64,000 nt of DNA, taken from the NCBI RefSeq assembly GCF_021398715.1, contig NZ_CP090347.1:2418001-2482000 (forward strand). Direction: 5' to 3'. The notes beneath the pieces were generated by a model that did no database searches, was not told where the DNA came from, and was given only the letters and a program-made list of their open reading frames with translations. Of the stretch, positions 45,368 through 54,486 are shown piece by piece. Within the stretch, counting starts at the first letter, position 1; each line of letters opens with the position of its first letter. The DNA is from Microbacterium binotii (GTDB taxonomy: Bacteria; Actinomycetota; Actinomycetes; Actinomycetales; Microbacteriaceae). The translations under genes and the position numbers were made by a program.

Positions 45368-45493
45368 CGTGTCTCACTCGTTCACGTGAATCGCGCCCGA
45401 AGCCTGCACGACTGAGACACGCACCGACCCCACGCCGCCCGTGTCTCAGACGTTCACGCCACGACGCTCCAAAACGTGCACGACTAAGACACG
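45368..45493. repeat. 54-bp palindrome group A (two units)
   Basis: Units 45368-45421 and 45440-45493, each exactly 54 nt, 72 bp start to start. Outer boxes CGTGTCTCA and TGAGACACG (second unit TAAGACACG) sit at positions 1-9 and 46-54. The inner box TTCAC at 14-18 faces a GTGCA/CTGCA box at 37-41. Arms match at about 16 of 20 positions in both units; the centres (19-36) differ. They lie between the convergent acetyltransferase and PRD-regulator genes. Confidence 0.85.
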
Positions 45494-45557
45494 CAAGATT
45501 CGGGGGCGGCAGGCGAGGGCGGCGAGCGCCTGGGGATCCTCGCCCGCGCGGCCGGAG

Positions 45558-47468
45558 TCAGCCGTCGATGACGGCGACGAGCTCGTCGAGGAAGGCGGAG
45601 AAGTCGGTGCCGCGACGCACGATCCGCTGTACCGAATCGCGTTCGCTGAACACCTCGACGAACTGCTCGAACACGGTCTGGAACGCCTCGCGGTCGGTCT
45701 CGGAGAACGCCGCGAGCGCGACGACCTGCACCCGCGAATCGCCCCACGGCATCGGCGGGTCGGCGATGCCGATCGCGATGGCCGTGCGCACCGCGGTCAT
45801 GCCAATCGCGTGCGGCACGGCGAGCGCGTCGGTGAACGCCGTCGATGACAGGCGCTCGCGCTCGATGGCGCGCTCGACGTAGTCCGCGTCGATGACACCG
45901 CGCTGCACCAGCAGACCGCCGAGCTGACGGATGACACCTTCCTCGCCCTCGGACGCATCGAGCCCGCGCACGAACGACGTCGCGTCGAAGTAGCGCTCCA
46001 GCTCGGCGCGCAGGCGCGCGAGGCGTCGTCCACGGCGGATGCGGCCGGCGACGGCCTGCACGCGCTCGATGTCGCCGGGGGTCAGGAACGGCTGGATCCG
46101 CACGAAGCGCTCCCCCGACACGGGCGCGTCGATGGTGGTCAGGACGAGGTCCGTGTCGATCGAGGACCAATCGGGATCGACCCGCGTCTCGACGTCCACG
46201 ACCTCGATCGCCTGGCCGAGCGAGCGGTCGACGCTCGATCGCAGCAGCTCGTGCAGCTCGTAGTATCCCGGGCACACGATGGTGGCCGTCAACAGGTTGT
46301 CGGAGCGGCGGCTGCGCTCGAGCTGTCCGCCGACGTGCATCGCGATGTAGGCGATCTCGTCGTCCAGGAGAGGGATGTCGAGGCGTTCCTGCAAGCGGCT
46401 CGCGATGTAGACGGCGACGTCGAAGATCATCGGGTACGTCGACTTCAGCGAGCGGGTCAGGGGGTTGCGCGACCACGCGTTCTCCCGCGCGCGAAGCCGC
46501 AGGTTCTGCACGTGCAGACTCAGGCGCTGCACGAACTCAGGCGCGAGGATGTCGACGAGGAACTCGGATGCGGCCTCCGCCACCACCTCGCTCACCACCT
46601 GCTCCACCTCGGCGTCGAGGGGCGTTCGTGCCGAGTCGGCGGCGCCGGGGGCGACGATGCGCGTCAGCACGATCGTGGCGAGGTGGATGGTGTCTCCCGT
46701 CCCCAGGCGCACCCCGAGGTGCTCCTGCGCGAGCTCGTCGATGACCCCGGCGATCGCCGCCTGCGCATCTGTCGGCGTCGTCGCGGCCTCGTCCAACGCG
46801 CGACCGAGAGAGACCCGGTCGGCGGAGATCGCGATGTGCATCAGCACGTCGGCGATTCCGAACTCGTTCACGTAGTAGCCCAGCTCGCTCAGCTGCGCGA
46901 CCAGCTCCGCCTTGAACTGGCCGAACGCCCGCGGCGCGACGGACTCCTCTCCCAGGGTGCGCCGCAGCGCCGAGAGGTCGAAAGCCCCCTCATCCATCTC
47001 GTCGTGCACGAGACGGCTGAGGAGCCTGCGCTGTGCTGCTTCGGAACCGATGAGCCGCGCCCTGGACGCGGAACGCTCCAGCACCAGATCCGTTCCCCCC
47101 AGGAGGCCTCGCACCCGGGCGAGGTCGGACTCGAGGGTGGCGGGGCTGACGAACAGCCGGTCCGCCGTGTCGAAGACGTCGATGCCCGCGTCCCCGGCGA
47201 GCAGCGCCCGCACGATCGTGTGGAGCCGGTCGCGCGGGGTTCCCGCATCCGTCGGGTGATCGCGCAGCGTGGCGGCCGCCTCCGCGCCGGCGCGGTAGCC
47301 GAGCGGACCCGACTCGACGGCCCCCGCGGCACGCGCGTTCAACGCCGTGACATAGCTGCGGATGCTGCGCGGGGTGACCCCGAGGAGGTCGGCGAGCGTG
47401 CCGGCGGTGATCCAATCGCGCTCGCGGACCAGAATGCCCAGCACCCTGTCCTGTCGCGCTCGCGTCAC
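45558..47468 (-). CDS. mtlR: PRD-domain PTS transcriptional regulator (MtlR-like)
   Basis: 636 residues. An N-terminal HTH (RQDRVLGILVRERDWITAGTLADLLGVTPRSIRSYV) and a second HTH-like segment precede two PTS-regulation domains, the second with DEIAYIAMHVGGQLERS. A IIB-like segment follows (TIVCPGYYELHELL), then a C-terminal IIA-like domain with ALAVPHAIGMTAVRTAIAIGI (a phosphorylatable His). This order is that of MtlR/LicR activators controlled by PTS phosphorylation. The GTG at 47468 has GGAGGG upstream. It is divergent from the mannitol PTS operon, so it very probably controls it. The mtlR label comes from context. Confidence 0.9.
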   Translation of the reverse strand: MTRARQDRVLGILVRERDWITAGTLADLLGVTPRSIRSYVTALNARAAGAVESGPLGYRAGAEAAATLRDHPTDAGTPRDRLHTIVRALLAGDAGIDVFDTADRLFVSPATLESDLARVRGLLGGTDLVLERSASRARLIGSEAAQRRLLSRLVHDEMDEGAFDLSALRRTLGEESVAPRAFGQFKAELVAQLSELGYYVNEFGIADVLMHIAISADRVSLGRALDEAATTPTDAQAAIAGVIDELAQEHLGVRLGTGDTIHLATIVLTRIVAPGAADSARTPLDAEVEQVVSEVVAEAASEFLVDILAPEFVQRLSLHVQNLRLRARENAWSRNPLTRSLKSTYPMIFDVAVYIASRLQERLDIPLLDDEIAYIAMHVGGQLERSRRSDNLLTATIVCPGYYELHELLRSSVDRSLGQAIEVVDVETRVDPDWSSIDTDLVLTTIDAPVSGERFVRIQPFLTPGDIERVQAVAGRIRRGRRLARLRAELERYFDATSFVRGLDASEGEEGVIRQLGGLLVQRGVIDADYVERAIERERLSSTAFTDALAVPHAIGMTAVRTAIAIGIADPPMPWGDSRVQVVALAAFSETDREAFQTVFEQFVEVFSERDSVQRIVRRGTDFSAFLDELVAVIDG

Positions 47469-47550
47469 GTCACCCTCCGAGATCCCGGCTGGCACCGGCA
47501 GTCCATTCCATCACGTGGGCGACGACGGGGGCCTGCCCTGCCGCGGCGAT

Positions 47551-47599
47551 TTCCGCTCGGGGCGGAAGAACCTCTGGTTGCCGCGCTCTCGGGAGGTTC
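47551..47599. promoter_or_regulatory. Candidate operators between mtlR and the mannitol PTS operon
   Basis: Two inverted repeats in the 159-bp divergent region: TTCCGC-N5-GCGGAA (47551-47567) and GAACCTC-N18-GAGGTTC (47568-47599). They abut. Either could bind MtlR or form RNA structure. No clear promoter hexamers are seen. Confidence 0.35.
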
Positions 47600-47627
47600 A
47601 CAGGATGGAGAGGAAGGAGGCGGGTCG

Positions 47628-47951
47628 ATGAGGATCCTGGTGGTGTGCGGCGCTGGTGCGTCGAGCACATTCGTGGCACAGCGGCTGCAGCGAGCGGCGG
47701 TGTCCGCCGGGCTCGATCTCCAGGCCGAAGCCGTACCGCACGCCGCGTTGGCGGCGCGCATCGGCGAGGCGGAGCTCGTGCTCATCGGACCGCATCTGAC
47801 CCAGGTGGCGGACAGCATCCGAGAGGATGCGGCGCGCCACGGAGCTTCCGTGATCGTCCTACCCGAGGACATCTTCACGGACCGAGACGGTCGGCGAACG
47901 CTCGACCTGATCACGAACGCGACCGCGTCGCTGCCCGGCCCCACGGCCTGA
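47628..47951 (+). CDS. Stand-alone PTS IIB-like protein (lactose/cellobiose type)
   Basis: 107 residues. MRILVVCGAGASSTFVAQRLQ gives the P-loop with Cys7, the phospho-acceptor in IIB of the lactose/cellobiose class. ELVLIGPHLTQVADSIREDA and VIVLPEDIFTDRDG complete the small alpha/beta fold. It has a strong ribosome site (GGAAGGAGG). The mannitol IICB encoded downstream already has its own IIB domain, so this extra IIB may serve another sugar, act in regulation or pass phosphate to MtlR. It opens the PTS operon. Confidence 0.85.
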   Translation: MRILVVCGAGASSTFVAQRLQRAAVSAGLDLQAEAVPHAALAARIGEAELVLIGPHLTQVADSIREDAARHGASVIVLPEDIFTDRDGRRTLDLITNATASLPGPTA

Positions 47952-47968
47952 GAAGGAAAGGCACCCAC

Positions 47969-48244
47969 ATGTCCCTCGCAACCCGTACTGTGCGCATCGG
48001 CTCGTCGCACGGCCTGCACGCCCGCCCCGCGAAGCTCTTCGCCCAGGCGGCCAAGGATGCGGGAGTCCCGGTCACGATCGCGAAGGACTCGGGGGCGGCG
48101 ACGAACGCCGCGAGCATCCTCGGCGTCATCTCGCTCGGGTTGGACTACGGCGACTACGTGACCTTGACCGTGGACGGCGGCGACGCCGAGGCGATCCTCG
48201 ACCGTCTCGCCGACCTGCTGACCACCGACCACGACGCCGCCTGA
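47969..48244 (+). CDS. ptsH: Phosphocarrier protein HPr
   Basis: 91 residues. HPr carries phosphate from enzyme I to the IIA proteins. SSHGLHARPAKLFAQAA holds the active His17. The regulatory Ser site region is TNAASILGVISLGLDYGD (Ser49 at the Ser46 position). ATG 47969 is preceded by GAAAGG. Its place inside the mannitol operon, next to enzyme I, means the general PTS proteins are made together with the mannitol enzymes here. Confidence 0.95.
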   Translation: MSLATRTVRIGSSHGLHARPAKLFAQAAKDAGVPVTIAKDSGAATNAASILGVISLGLDYGDYVTLTVDGGDAEAILDRLADLLTTDHDAA

Positions 48245-48255
48245 GGAGACACACC

Positions 48256-49935
48256 ATGAGCACCACCATTCCCGGAGTCGGTATCGGACTCGGCGTCGCG
48301 CAGGGCCCCGTCGCCCGCATGGCCGCACCGCTTCCCGCCCCCGCCGACGAGCCCTCGACGCTCGACGTCGCCGCCGAGACCGCCCGAGTGCGCGAGGCCG
48401 TCGCAGCCGTCGCGCGTGAGCTCGAGCAGCGCGGCGCCACCGCCGGCGGCGCTGCACAGGACGTCCTGGAGGCCCAGGCGATGATGGCCGAGGACCCGGC
48501 GCTGGAGTCCGAGGTGGACACGCGTCTCGCCGCCGGCGCCACCGCCGAGCGCGCCGTGTACGACGCCTTCGCAAGCTTCCGCGACACCCTCGTCGCCGTC
48601 GGCGGCTACCTCGGCGAGCGCGCCGCGGACCTCGACGATGTGGCTCAGCGTGTGATCGCCCGCCTGCGGGGCGTCGCGGCTCCCGGCCTCCCCGAGCCCG
48701 GTCATCCCTACGTGCTGGTGGCCACCGACCTCGCTCCCGCCGACACCGCGCTGCTGGATCTCGACCAGGTGCTCGCCCTCGTCACGAGCGAAGGCGGCCC
48801 CACCTCGCACACCGCGATCCTGGCCCGTGAGAAGGGGATCGTGGCGATCGTGGGCGCTGCGGCTGCCGCAGACCTCGTCGACGGCCAGGTCGTCATCGTG
48901 GACGCGGCCGCCGGCATCGTGACCACGGAGCCGACCGAGGAGGAGCTGCGCCGCGCGCAGAACCGCGCCGACGCGCGCGCCGCGGCCGCATCCGCACCGA
49001 TCACGCCCGGTGCGCTCTCCGACGGCACCGCGGTGCCGCTGCTGGCCAACCTCGGCAACCCCGAGGGCGCCGCGGAGGCTGTCGCGCTCGGCGCCGAAGG
49101 TGTCGGCCTGTTCCGCACCGAGTTCCTCTTCCTCAGCTCCGCCAACGCACCGACGGTCGCACAGCAGCGCGAGTCCTACACGCGCCTGCTCTCCGCGTTC
49201 CGCGGCAAGAAGGTCGTCGTCCGCGCCCTCGACGCGGGCGCCGACAAGCCGCTCGCGTTCCTCAACGACGCACACGAGGAGAACCCGGCGCTCGGACTCC
49301 GCGGCCTGCGCGCACTGCGCGCGAACGAAGACATCCTGCGCGAGCAGCTGACGGCGCTGAGCGAAGCGGATGCGGCGGTCGCCGCATCCGGTGAGCCTGC
49401 GGACCTCTGGGTCATGGCACCGATGGTCGCCACCGTCGAGGAGACGACCTACTTCGTGGAGCTCGCCCGCGAGTTCGGCATCAAGACCGCCGGCGTCATG
49501 GTGGAGGTCCCCTCGTCCGCGCTTCTCGCCGACCGGGTGCTGAAGCACGCCGACTTCGCGTCCATCGGAACCAACGACCTGACCCAGTACACCCTGGCAG
49601 CCGACCGCCTCCTCGGCTCCGTCGCCGGTTTCCAGGACCCGTGGCACCCTGCGGTCCTCGGACTCATCGGCACCACCGGTCGGGCCGGGCGCGAGCTCGG
49701 AAAGCCCGTCGGCATCTGCGGCGAGGCGGCGGCCGATCCGCTGCTGGCCGTGGTCCTGGTCGGCCTCGGCGCGACGAGCCTCTCGATGGCCCCGACGGCC
49801 CTCGCCGACGTGCGCGCCACCCTCCTGAAGTACAGCCTCGAGGATGCCCGCCGCATCGCCGAGGCAGCCCTGGCCGCCGACGACGCCGCATCGGCACGCG
49901 ACGCCGCACGCGCAGCAGCAACCCCCGCCCTGTAA
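48256..49935 (+). CDS. ptsI: Phosphoenolpyruvate-protein phosphotransferase (enzyme I)
   Basis: 559 residues. Takes phosphate from PEP and hands it to HPr. The N-terminal domain includes the HPr-binding helices and LVTSEGGPTSHTAILAREKGI with active His185. The PEP-binding barrel has GAEGVGLFRTEFLFLS, VVRALDAGADKPLAFL, LGLRGLRALRANEDILREQL, MVEVPSSALLADRVLKHADFASIGTNDLTQYTLAADR and GKPVGICGEAAADP. ATG 48256 follows GAGGAGACAC, 11 bases after the ptsH stop. Confidence 0.97.
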   Translation: MSTTIPGVGIGLGVAQGPVARMAAPLPAPADEPSTLDVAAETARVREAVAAVARELEQRGATAGGAAQDVLEAQAMMAEDPALESEVDTRLAAGATAERAVYDAFASFRDTLVAVGGYLGERAADLDDVAQRVIARLRGVAAPGLPEPGHPYVLVATDLAPADTALLDLDQVLALVTSEGGPTSHTAILAREKGIVAIVGAAAAADLVDGQVVIVDAAAGIVTTEPTEEELRRAQNRADARAAAASAPITPGALSDGTAVPLLANLGNPEGAAEAVALGAEGVGLFRTEFLFLSSANAPTVAQQRESYTRLLSAFRGKKVVVRALDAGADKPLAFLNDAHEENPALGLRGLRALRANEDILREQLTALSEADAAVAASGEPADLWVMAPMVATVEETTYFVELAREFGIKTAGVMVEVPSSALLADRVLKHADFASIGTNDLTQYTLAADRLLGSVAGFQDPWHPAVLGLIGTTGRAGRELGKPVGICGEAAADPLLAVVLVGLGATSLSMAPTALADVRATLLKYSLEDARRIAEAALAADDAASARDAARAAATPAL

Positions 49936-49970
49936 CACCCGTCCCACAAAGAGTAGAAAGAGACAGTCTC

Positions 49971-51659
49971 ATGACGACGACGTCAGCTCCCGTCAAGCAG
50001 CCGGGAGGCGCCCGAGTCGCGGTCCAGCGATTCGGCACGTTCCTCTCCGGCATGATCATGCCCAACATCGCGGCCTTCATCGCGTGGGGCTTCATCACGA
50101 TGCTGTTCATCCCCGCCGGCTTCTTCGGCGCGGACAGCCCCTTCGGCTGGCACTGGTACCCCGTCTCCGAGATCATCGGCGGCGGCGGCGACTCCGCCAT
50201 CATCGGCTGGAACGGCGCCATGACCGCGCTCGCCCAGGGCGACGGCGGCACCTTCCAGGCCTACGCGGGTCTCGTGAGCGCCATGGTCACCTATTTGCTC
50301 CCGCTGCTCATCGCGAACACCGGAGGCCGCATGGTCTACGGCGAACGCGGCGGCGTGGTGGCCACCATCGCCACGATGGGTGTCATCCTCGGCACCAACA
50401 TCCCGATGTTCCTCGGCGCGATGATCATGGGCCCGATCGCGGCCTGGATCACCAAGCAGATGGACAAGCTCTGGGACGGCAAGATCAAGCCCGGCTTCGA
50501 GATGCTGGTCAACAATTTCTCGGCCGGCATCCTGGGCATGATCCTCGCGATCGTCGGTTTCTTCGCCTTCGGCCCGGTCTTCCTGGCCATCAGCGACGGC
50601 CTCGGTGAGGCGGTGAACTGGCTGGTGTCGCTGAACCTGCTGCCGATCGTGTCGATCATCGTGGAACCCGCCAAGGTGCTGTTCCTCAACAACGCCATCA
50701 ACCACGGCGTGTTCACGCCGCTGGGCATCGAGCAGGCCACCAACGCCGGCAAGTCGATCCTGTTCCTCATCGAGGCCAATCCCGGCCCCGGTATCGGTCT
50801 GCTGCTCGCCTTCACGTTCTTCGGTGTCGGCGCCGCGAAGGCGTCCGCCCCGGGCGCGGCGATCATCCAGTTCTTCGGCGGCATCCACGAGATCTACTTC
50901 CCGTACGCGCTGAGCAAGCCGATGACCATCCTCGCTCTCATCGCGGGTGGCGCGGCCGGTGTCACGACCAACATGGTGCTCGGCGGCGGACTCGCCTTCC
51001 CCGCGGCCCCCGGCAGCATCATCGCCGTCGGAGCCGCGGCGATCGGCCCGGGTGCCGGAAACCTGCTGATCGTGCTGCTCTCGGTGGTCATCGCCGCAGC
51101 GGTCACCTTCATCCTGACCGCCATCATCCTCCGCGCCTCGCGCAAGCGGGACCTCGAGGCCGAGGCCGACACCTTCGGCGCCGCGATCGCCCAGACCGAG
51201 GCGAACAAGGGCAAGTCGTCCGCGGCGATGGACGCCCTGCGCGCCTCGAGCTCTTCGGATGCCGTCGCCGCGCGTGACGCCGACGAGGCGCTCGACAAGC
51301 TCGAGACCGTCATGGAGACCGGCGGCCAGGCCGACGGCGGGCTGCTGACCACGACGAAGGTCACCAGCATCGTCTTCGCGTGCGACGCCGGGATGGGTTC
51401 CTCCGCCATGGGCGCGAGCGTGCTGCGCAACAAGATCAAGAAGGCGGGCGTCGAAGGCGTCACGGTCACCAACAAGGCGATCGCGAACCTCGACGGCAGC
51501 GAGGACCTGGTCATCACCCAGAACCAGCTGACCGACCGCGCGCGCAAGCAGACGCCCGGTGCGGTGCACGTCTCGGTCGACAACTTCATGAACTCTCCGA
51601 AGTACGAAGAGGTCGTGGACCTGGTCGTCGATCAGCAGAAGGATGGTCAGCAGGGCTGA
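49971..51659 (+). CDS. mtlA: Mannitol-specific PTS enzyme IICB
   Basis: 562 residues. The IIC domain (about 15-390) has the membrane spans and mannitol signatures FGTFLSGMIMPNIAAFIAWGFITMLF, NTGGRMVYGERGGVVATIATMGVI and the GIHEIYFPYAL loop (the catalytic Glu loop of IIC-Mtl). A charged linker leads to the IIB domain, SIVFACDAGMGSSAMGASVLR, with phospho-acceptor Cys471. The IIA domain present in E. coli MtlA is not fused but encoded separately downstream. The ATG has only AAAGAGAC upstream. Confidence 0.96.
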   Translation: MTTTSAPVKQPGGARVAVQRFGTFLSGMIMPNIAAFIAWGFITMLFIPAGFFGADSPFGWHWYPVSEIIGGGGDSAIIGWNGAMTALAQGDGGTFQAYAGLVSAMVTYLLPLLIANTGGRMVYGERGGVVATIATMGVILGTNIPMFLGAMIMGPIAAWITKQMDKLWDGKIKPGFEMLVNNFSAGILGMILAIVGFFAFGPVFLAISDGLGEAVNWLVSLNLLPIVSIIVEPAKVLFLNNAINHGVFTPLGIEQATNAGKSILFLIEANPGPGIGLLLAFTFFGVGAAKASAPGAAIIQFFGGIHEIYFPYALSKPMTILALIAGGAAGVTTNMVLGGGLAFPAAPGSIIAVGAAAIGPGAGNLLIVLLSVVIAAAVTFILTAIILRASRKRDLEAEADTFGAAIAQTEANKGKSSAAMDALRASSSSDAVAARDADEALDKLETVMETGGQADGGLLTTTKVTSIVFACDAGMGSSAMGASVLRNKIKKAGVEGVTVTNKAIANLDGSEDLVITQNQLTDRARKQTPGAVHVSVDNFMNSPKYEEVVDLVVDQQKDGQQG

Positions 51660-51666
51660 CCCCACA

Positions 51667-51701
51667 GGATGCGGGTCGCACACGCCGTGCGGCCCGCATC
51701 C
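51667..51701 (+). terminator. Intra-operon hairpin between mtlA and mtlF
   Basis: Fifteen-bp arms (51667-51681 and 51687-51701) with one G-T pair and the loop ACGCC, eight bases after the mtlA stop. No T-run. It may protect the mtlA mRNA end or reduce transcription into mtlF and mtlD. Confidence 0.6.
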
Positions 51702-51774
51702 GTGTCCGGCGGGCACGAGGTGTCCGCGGCACCGCGAGCAGGCAGCGCGCGGCAGGAACGGGAAAGGAAGAATC

Positions 51775-52206
51775 ATGGCAGTTCTCGGTATCGGACAGGT
51801 GCGCATCCACTCGGGCGGCGCCACCCGCGATGAGGCCATGCGCGAAGCGGCCGGCATCCTGGAGTCCGTCGGCGCCGTCACCGACAGGTACTTCGACGCC
51901 ATGCAGCAGCGGGAGCAGGCGGTGTCGACCTACATGGGCAACGAGCTCGCGATCCCGCACGGCACCAACGAGACGAAGGATGAGATCCTCGCCTCCGGCC
52001 TCTCGGTGGTCCGCTACGACGGCGGCGTCGACTGGGACGGCAACCCCGTCTCGTTCGTCATCGGCATCGCCGGCAAGGGCGACGAGCACCTCGACATCCT
52101 GTCGCAGATCGCGCTCCTCTTCTCCGACGAGGACGACGTCGCGCGCCTCAAGGCCGCGTCGACGCCCGAGGATCTCTACGAGCTGCTCGCGTCGGTGAAC
52201 GCATGA
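51775..52206 (+). CDS. mtlF: Mannitol-specific PTS enzyme IIA
   Basis: 143 residues. Receives phosphate from HPr on His62 in [18 protein letters not shown] and passes it to the IIB domain of Mtl[36 protein letters not shown] and [25 protein letters not shown] are typical of IIA of the mannitol/fructose class. ATG 51775 follows GGAAAGGAAG. Its stop overlaps the mtlD start (ATGA). Confidence 0.96.
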   Translation: MAVLGIGQVRIHSGGATRDEAMREAAGILESVGAVTDRYFDAMQQREQAVSTYMGNELAIPHGTNETKDEILASGLSVVRYDGGVDWDGNPVSFVIGIAGKGDEHLDILSQIALLFSDEDDVARLKAASTPEDLYELLASVNA

Positions 52207-53348
52207 AGGCCGTCCATTTCGGCGCCGGCAACATCGGACGCGGCTTCGTCGGCCTCCTCCTGCACGAGGGCGGCTACGAAGTGGTGTTCTCCGATGTGTC
52301 GGCCGGGCTCGTCGATGCGATCAACGCGGTCGACAGCTACACGGTTCACGAGGTCGGCGACGGCGGCACGGACGTCGTGGTCACCGGGTTCCGCGCCCTC
52401 AACAGCGCTGAGGACCCGCAAGCGGTCGTCGACGAGATCGCGTCGGCGGACGTGGTCACGACCGCGGTCGGCCCCACGATCCTGAAGTTCGTGGCCCCTC
52501 TCATCCGTGCCGGGCTCGCCCAGCGTGACGAGACCCTCGCACCGCTGCAGGTCATGGCGTGCGAGAACGCGATCGGCGCGACCGACCAGCTGCGCGCGCA
52601 CGTCCAGGAGCAGGCCGGCGACGATTGGGCGGCACTGTCCGCGCGCGCCGTGTTCGCCAACACCGCCGTCGACCGCATCGTGCCGGGACAGCCGGCGGAT
52701 GCGGGCGTCGACGTCGTCGTGGAGCCCTTCTACGAGTGGGCGATCGAGCAGGCGCCCTTCGGCGGCGCGCTGCCCCGCATCCCGGGCGCCCATTTCGTCG
52801 ATGATCTGGCGCCGTACATCGAGCGCAAGCTCTTCACGGTGAACACAGGTCACGCTGCGACCGCCTACTACGGTGCACGCGCGGGCATCGAGCGCATCTC
52901 GGATGCGCTGGCCGAACCGGAGATCGCGGCGGCGGTGTCGGCGACGCTGGCCGAGACGTCGGCCGTGCTCATCGCGAAGCACGAGTTCGCCCCCGACGAG
53001 CTCGCCCGCTACCGGGAGACGATCCTGGCCCGCTTCCGCAACCCGGCGCTCCCCGACACGGTGTGGCGTGTCGGCCGACAGCCGCTGCGCAAGCTCTCGC
53101 GTCACGAGCGCTTCGTCGGACCCGCCGCGGAGGCCGCCGAGCGTGGCCTGTCCACCGAGGCACTCGTCGCCACGATGGGCGCCGCGCTGTCCTTCTCCTC
53201 CGCCGAAGACCCGGAGGCGGTCGAACTGCAGCGCCTGCTCACCACGAAGAGCGCCGCGGCGTTCACGACCGAGGTCACCGGCCTCGAGCCGCAGCATCCG
53301 CTGTTCGAAGCGGTGCGCGACGTCGTGGCGGCGCACCAGTCGGCCTGA
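52203..53348 (+). CDS. mtlD: Mannitol-1-phosphate 5-dehydrogenase
   Basis: 381 residues. Oxidises mannitol-1-phosphate to fructose-6-phosphate with [35 protein letters not shown] is the N-terminal cofactor site, [13 protein letters not shown] and NTAVDRIVP follow, and the catalytic Lys lies in [22 protein letters not shown]. Length is standard. Translational coupling to mtlF and the terminator after it make it the end of the mannitol operon. Confidence 0.96.
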   Translation: MKAVHFGAGNIGRGFVGLLLHEGGYEVVFSDVSAGLVDAINAVDSYTVHEVGDGGTDVVVTGFRALNSAEDPQAVVDEIASADVVTTAVGPTILKFVAPLIRAGLAQRDETLAPLQVMACENAIGATDQLRAHVQEQAGDDWAALSARAVFANTAVDRIVPGQPADAGVDVVVEPFYEWAIEQAPFGGALPRIPGAHFVDDLAPYIERKLFTVNTGHAATAYYGARAGIERISDALAEPEIAAAVSATLAETSAVLIAKHEFAPDELARYRETILARFRNPALPDTVWRVGRQPLRKLSRHERFVGPAAEAAERGLSTEALVATMGAALSFSSAEDPEAVELQRLLTTKSAAAFTTEVTGLEPQHPLFEAVRDVVAAHQSA

Positions 53349-53359
53349 GCAACCGCTCT

Positions 53360-53403
53360 CGTGAGCCCCGCCTCCGTCGACCATGACGGGCGCGGGGCTC
53401 GCG
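53360..53403 (+). terminator. Terminator hairpin after the mannitol operon
   Basis: CGTGAGCCCCGC (53360-53371) pairs with 53392-53403 over 12 bp with one G-T pair. Inside, CCGTC (53374-53378) pairs with GACGG (53385-53389). No T-run follows, as with most hairpins here. Confidence 0.65.
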
Positions 53404-53438
53404 ACGTTCTCACGGTCTGCGCCCTCTAGCCTGGAGAG

Positions 53439-54206
53439 GTGACCGATCCCGCGCCTTCTCGTCCTCGCCGCCGCGTCCGTCGGGTTCTGGCGTGGTCGTT
53501 CGGCGGCCTGGGCGCACTCGTCGTGGCCGCCGTTCTGGGCGTGCTCATCTGGGGGCAGGTGGGGGTCATGGCAGCCGAGTCCGGGCCTCTCGACGCGGTC
53601 CGGACCGACGCCGCCGTCACGGTCGACGAACAGGCCGGCGCGATCGTCCTCTCACCCGCATCCGGTTCGTCCGATGTGGGGCTCGTGTTCATCCCGGGCG
53701 CCAAGGTCGAGCCGATCGCGTACGCAGCCACGCTCTCAGGTCTCGTCGACGACGGCATCACCGTCGTGATCACCCGCCCCTGGTACAACCTCGCCTTCCT
53801 CGACCCGCGCCCGCTGGATGCGTTCACCTCACTCGCGCCGGGAGTCGACACGTGGATGGTGGGTGGCCACTCGCTCGGCGGCGTGCGCGCCTGCCAGCTC
53901 GCGACGGATGCGGATGCGCTCGTGCTCTTCGCCTCCTACTGCGCGAACGACCTGTCGGCGACGGGGCTTCCCGTGCTCAGCATCGGCGGCAGCGAGGACG
54001 GACTTTCGACCCCGGCGAAGATCCGGGATGCTGCGCCCCTCCTTCCGTCCGACGCGGAGTTCGTCGAGATCGACGGCGCATCGCACGCATCCTTCGGCGC
54101 CTACGGACCCCAGGCAGGCGACGGCACACCCACGATCGGAGGGGCGGAGATGGCCGCGCGGGTGACGGAGCTCGTCACCGACTTCGCCGCATCGCTGCCT
54201 CGCTGA
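53439..54206 (+). CDS. Membrane-anchored alpha/beta hydrolase
   Basis: 255 residues. A basic N-terminus (RPRRRVRRVL) and one span (about 17-40) anchor the protein, with the rest outside. The hydrolase core has LVFIPGAKVEPIAYA, the nucleophile elbow VGGHSLGGVRACQL with Ser145, LSIGGSEDGLSTPAKI (Asp) and EIDGASHASFGAYGPQAGD with the catalytic His. The family (Abhydrolase_5-like) includes lipases and esterases of unknown substrate. A TAGCCT box starts 12 bases before the GTG, but GGAGAG between them may also serve as a ribosome site. Confidence 0.87.
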   Translation: MTDPAPSRPRRRVRRVLAWSFGGLGALVVAAVLGVLIWGQVGVMAAESGPLDAVRTDAAVTVDEQAGAIVLSPASGSSDVGLVFIPGAKVEPIAYAATLSGLVDDGITVVITRPWYNLAFLDPRPLDAFTSLAPGVDTWMVGGHSLGGVRACQLATDADALVLFASYCANDLSATGLPVLSIGGSEDGLSTPAKIRDAAPLLPSDAEFVEIDGASHASFGAYGPQAGDGTPTIGGAEMAARVTELVTDFAASLPR

Positions 54207-54269
54207 CCACCGCGCTCAGCTGACGCGGGCTTCCATTCCCCGCCCCGTCGGGCGCGGCATCCAGCATCC

Positions 54270-54469
54270 CGTGTCTCATTCCTTCACGCCCCGGGCCACA
54301 AGTGCGTGCACGCCTGAGACACGCAGCGCACCCCGTCGCGTCCGTGTCTCACCAATTCACCTGGCACACACAAAGACCGTGCACGGTCGAGACACGCAGC
54401 TCAGCCGAGCCCCAGCGTGCCTCACCCCTTCACGCCGCAGGCTCCAAGTGCGTGAATATTTGCGACACG
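54270..54469. repeat. 54-bp palindrome group B (three units)
   Basis: Units 54270-54323, 54343-54396 and 54416-54469, each 54 nt with 19-nt spacers (73 bp start to start). The outer box CGTGTCTCA is kept in the first two (CGTGCCTCA in the third), and TTCAC at positions 14-18 is kept in all. Right boxes read TGAGACACG, CGAGACACG and TGCGACACG. The group fills the gap between the convergent hydrolase and endonuclease-like genes and ends 17 bp from the latter's stop codon. Confidence 0.88.
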
Positions 54470-54486
54470 CACCGAGCGCGCCGGGG

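Noticed and set aside
54270..54469. Ordinary Rho-independent terminators for the convergent genes
   Set aside because: There are three in a row of identical length with two conserved boxes and no T-tract, so termination may be a side effect but does not explain the conservation.
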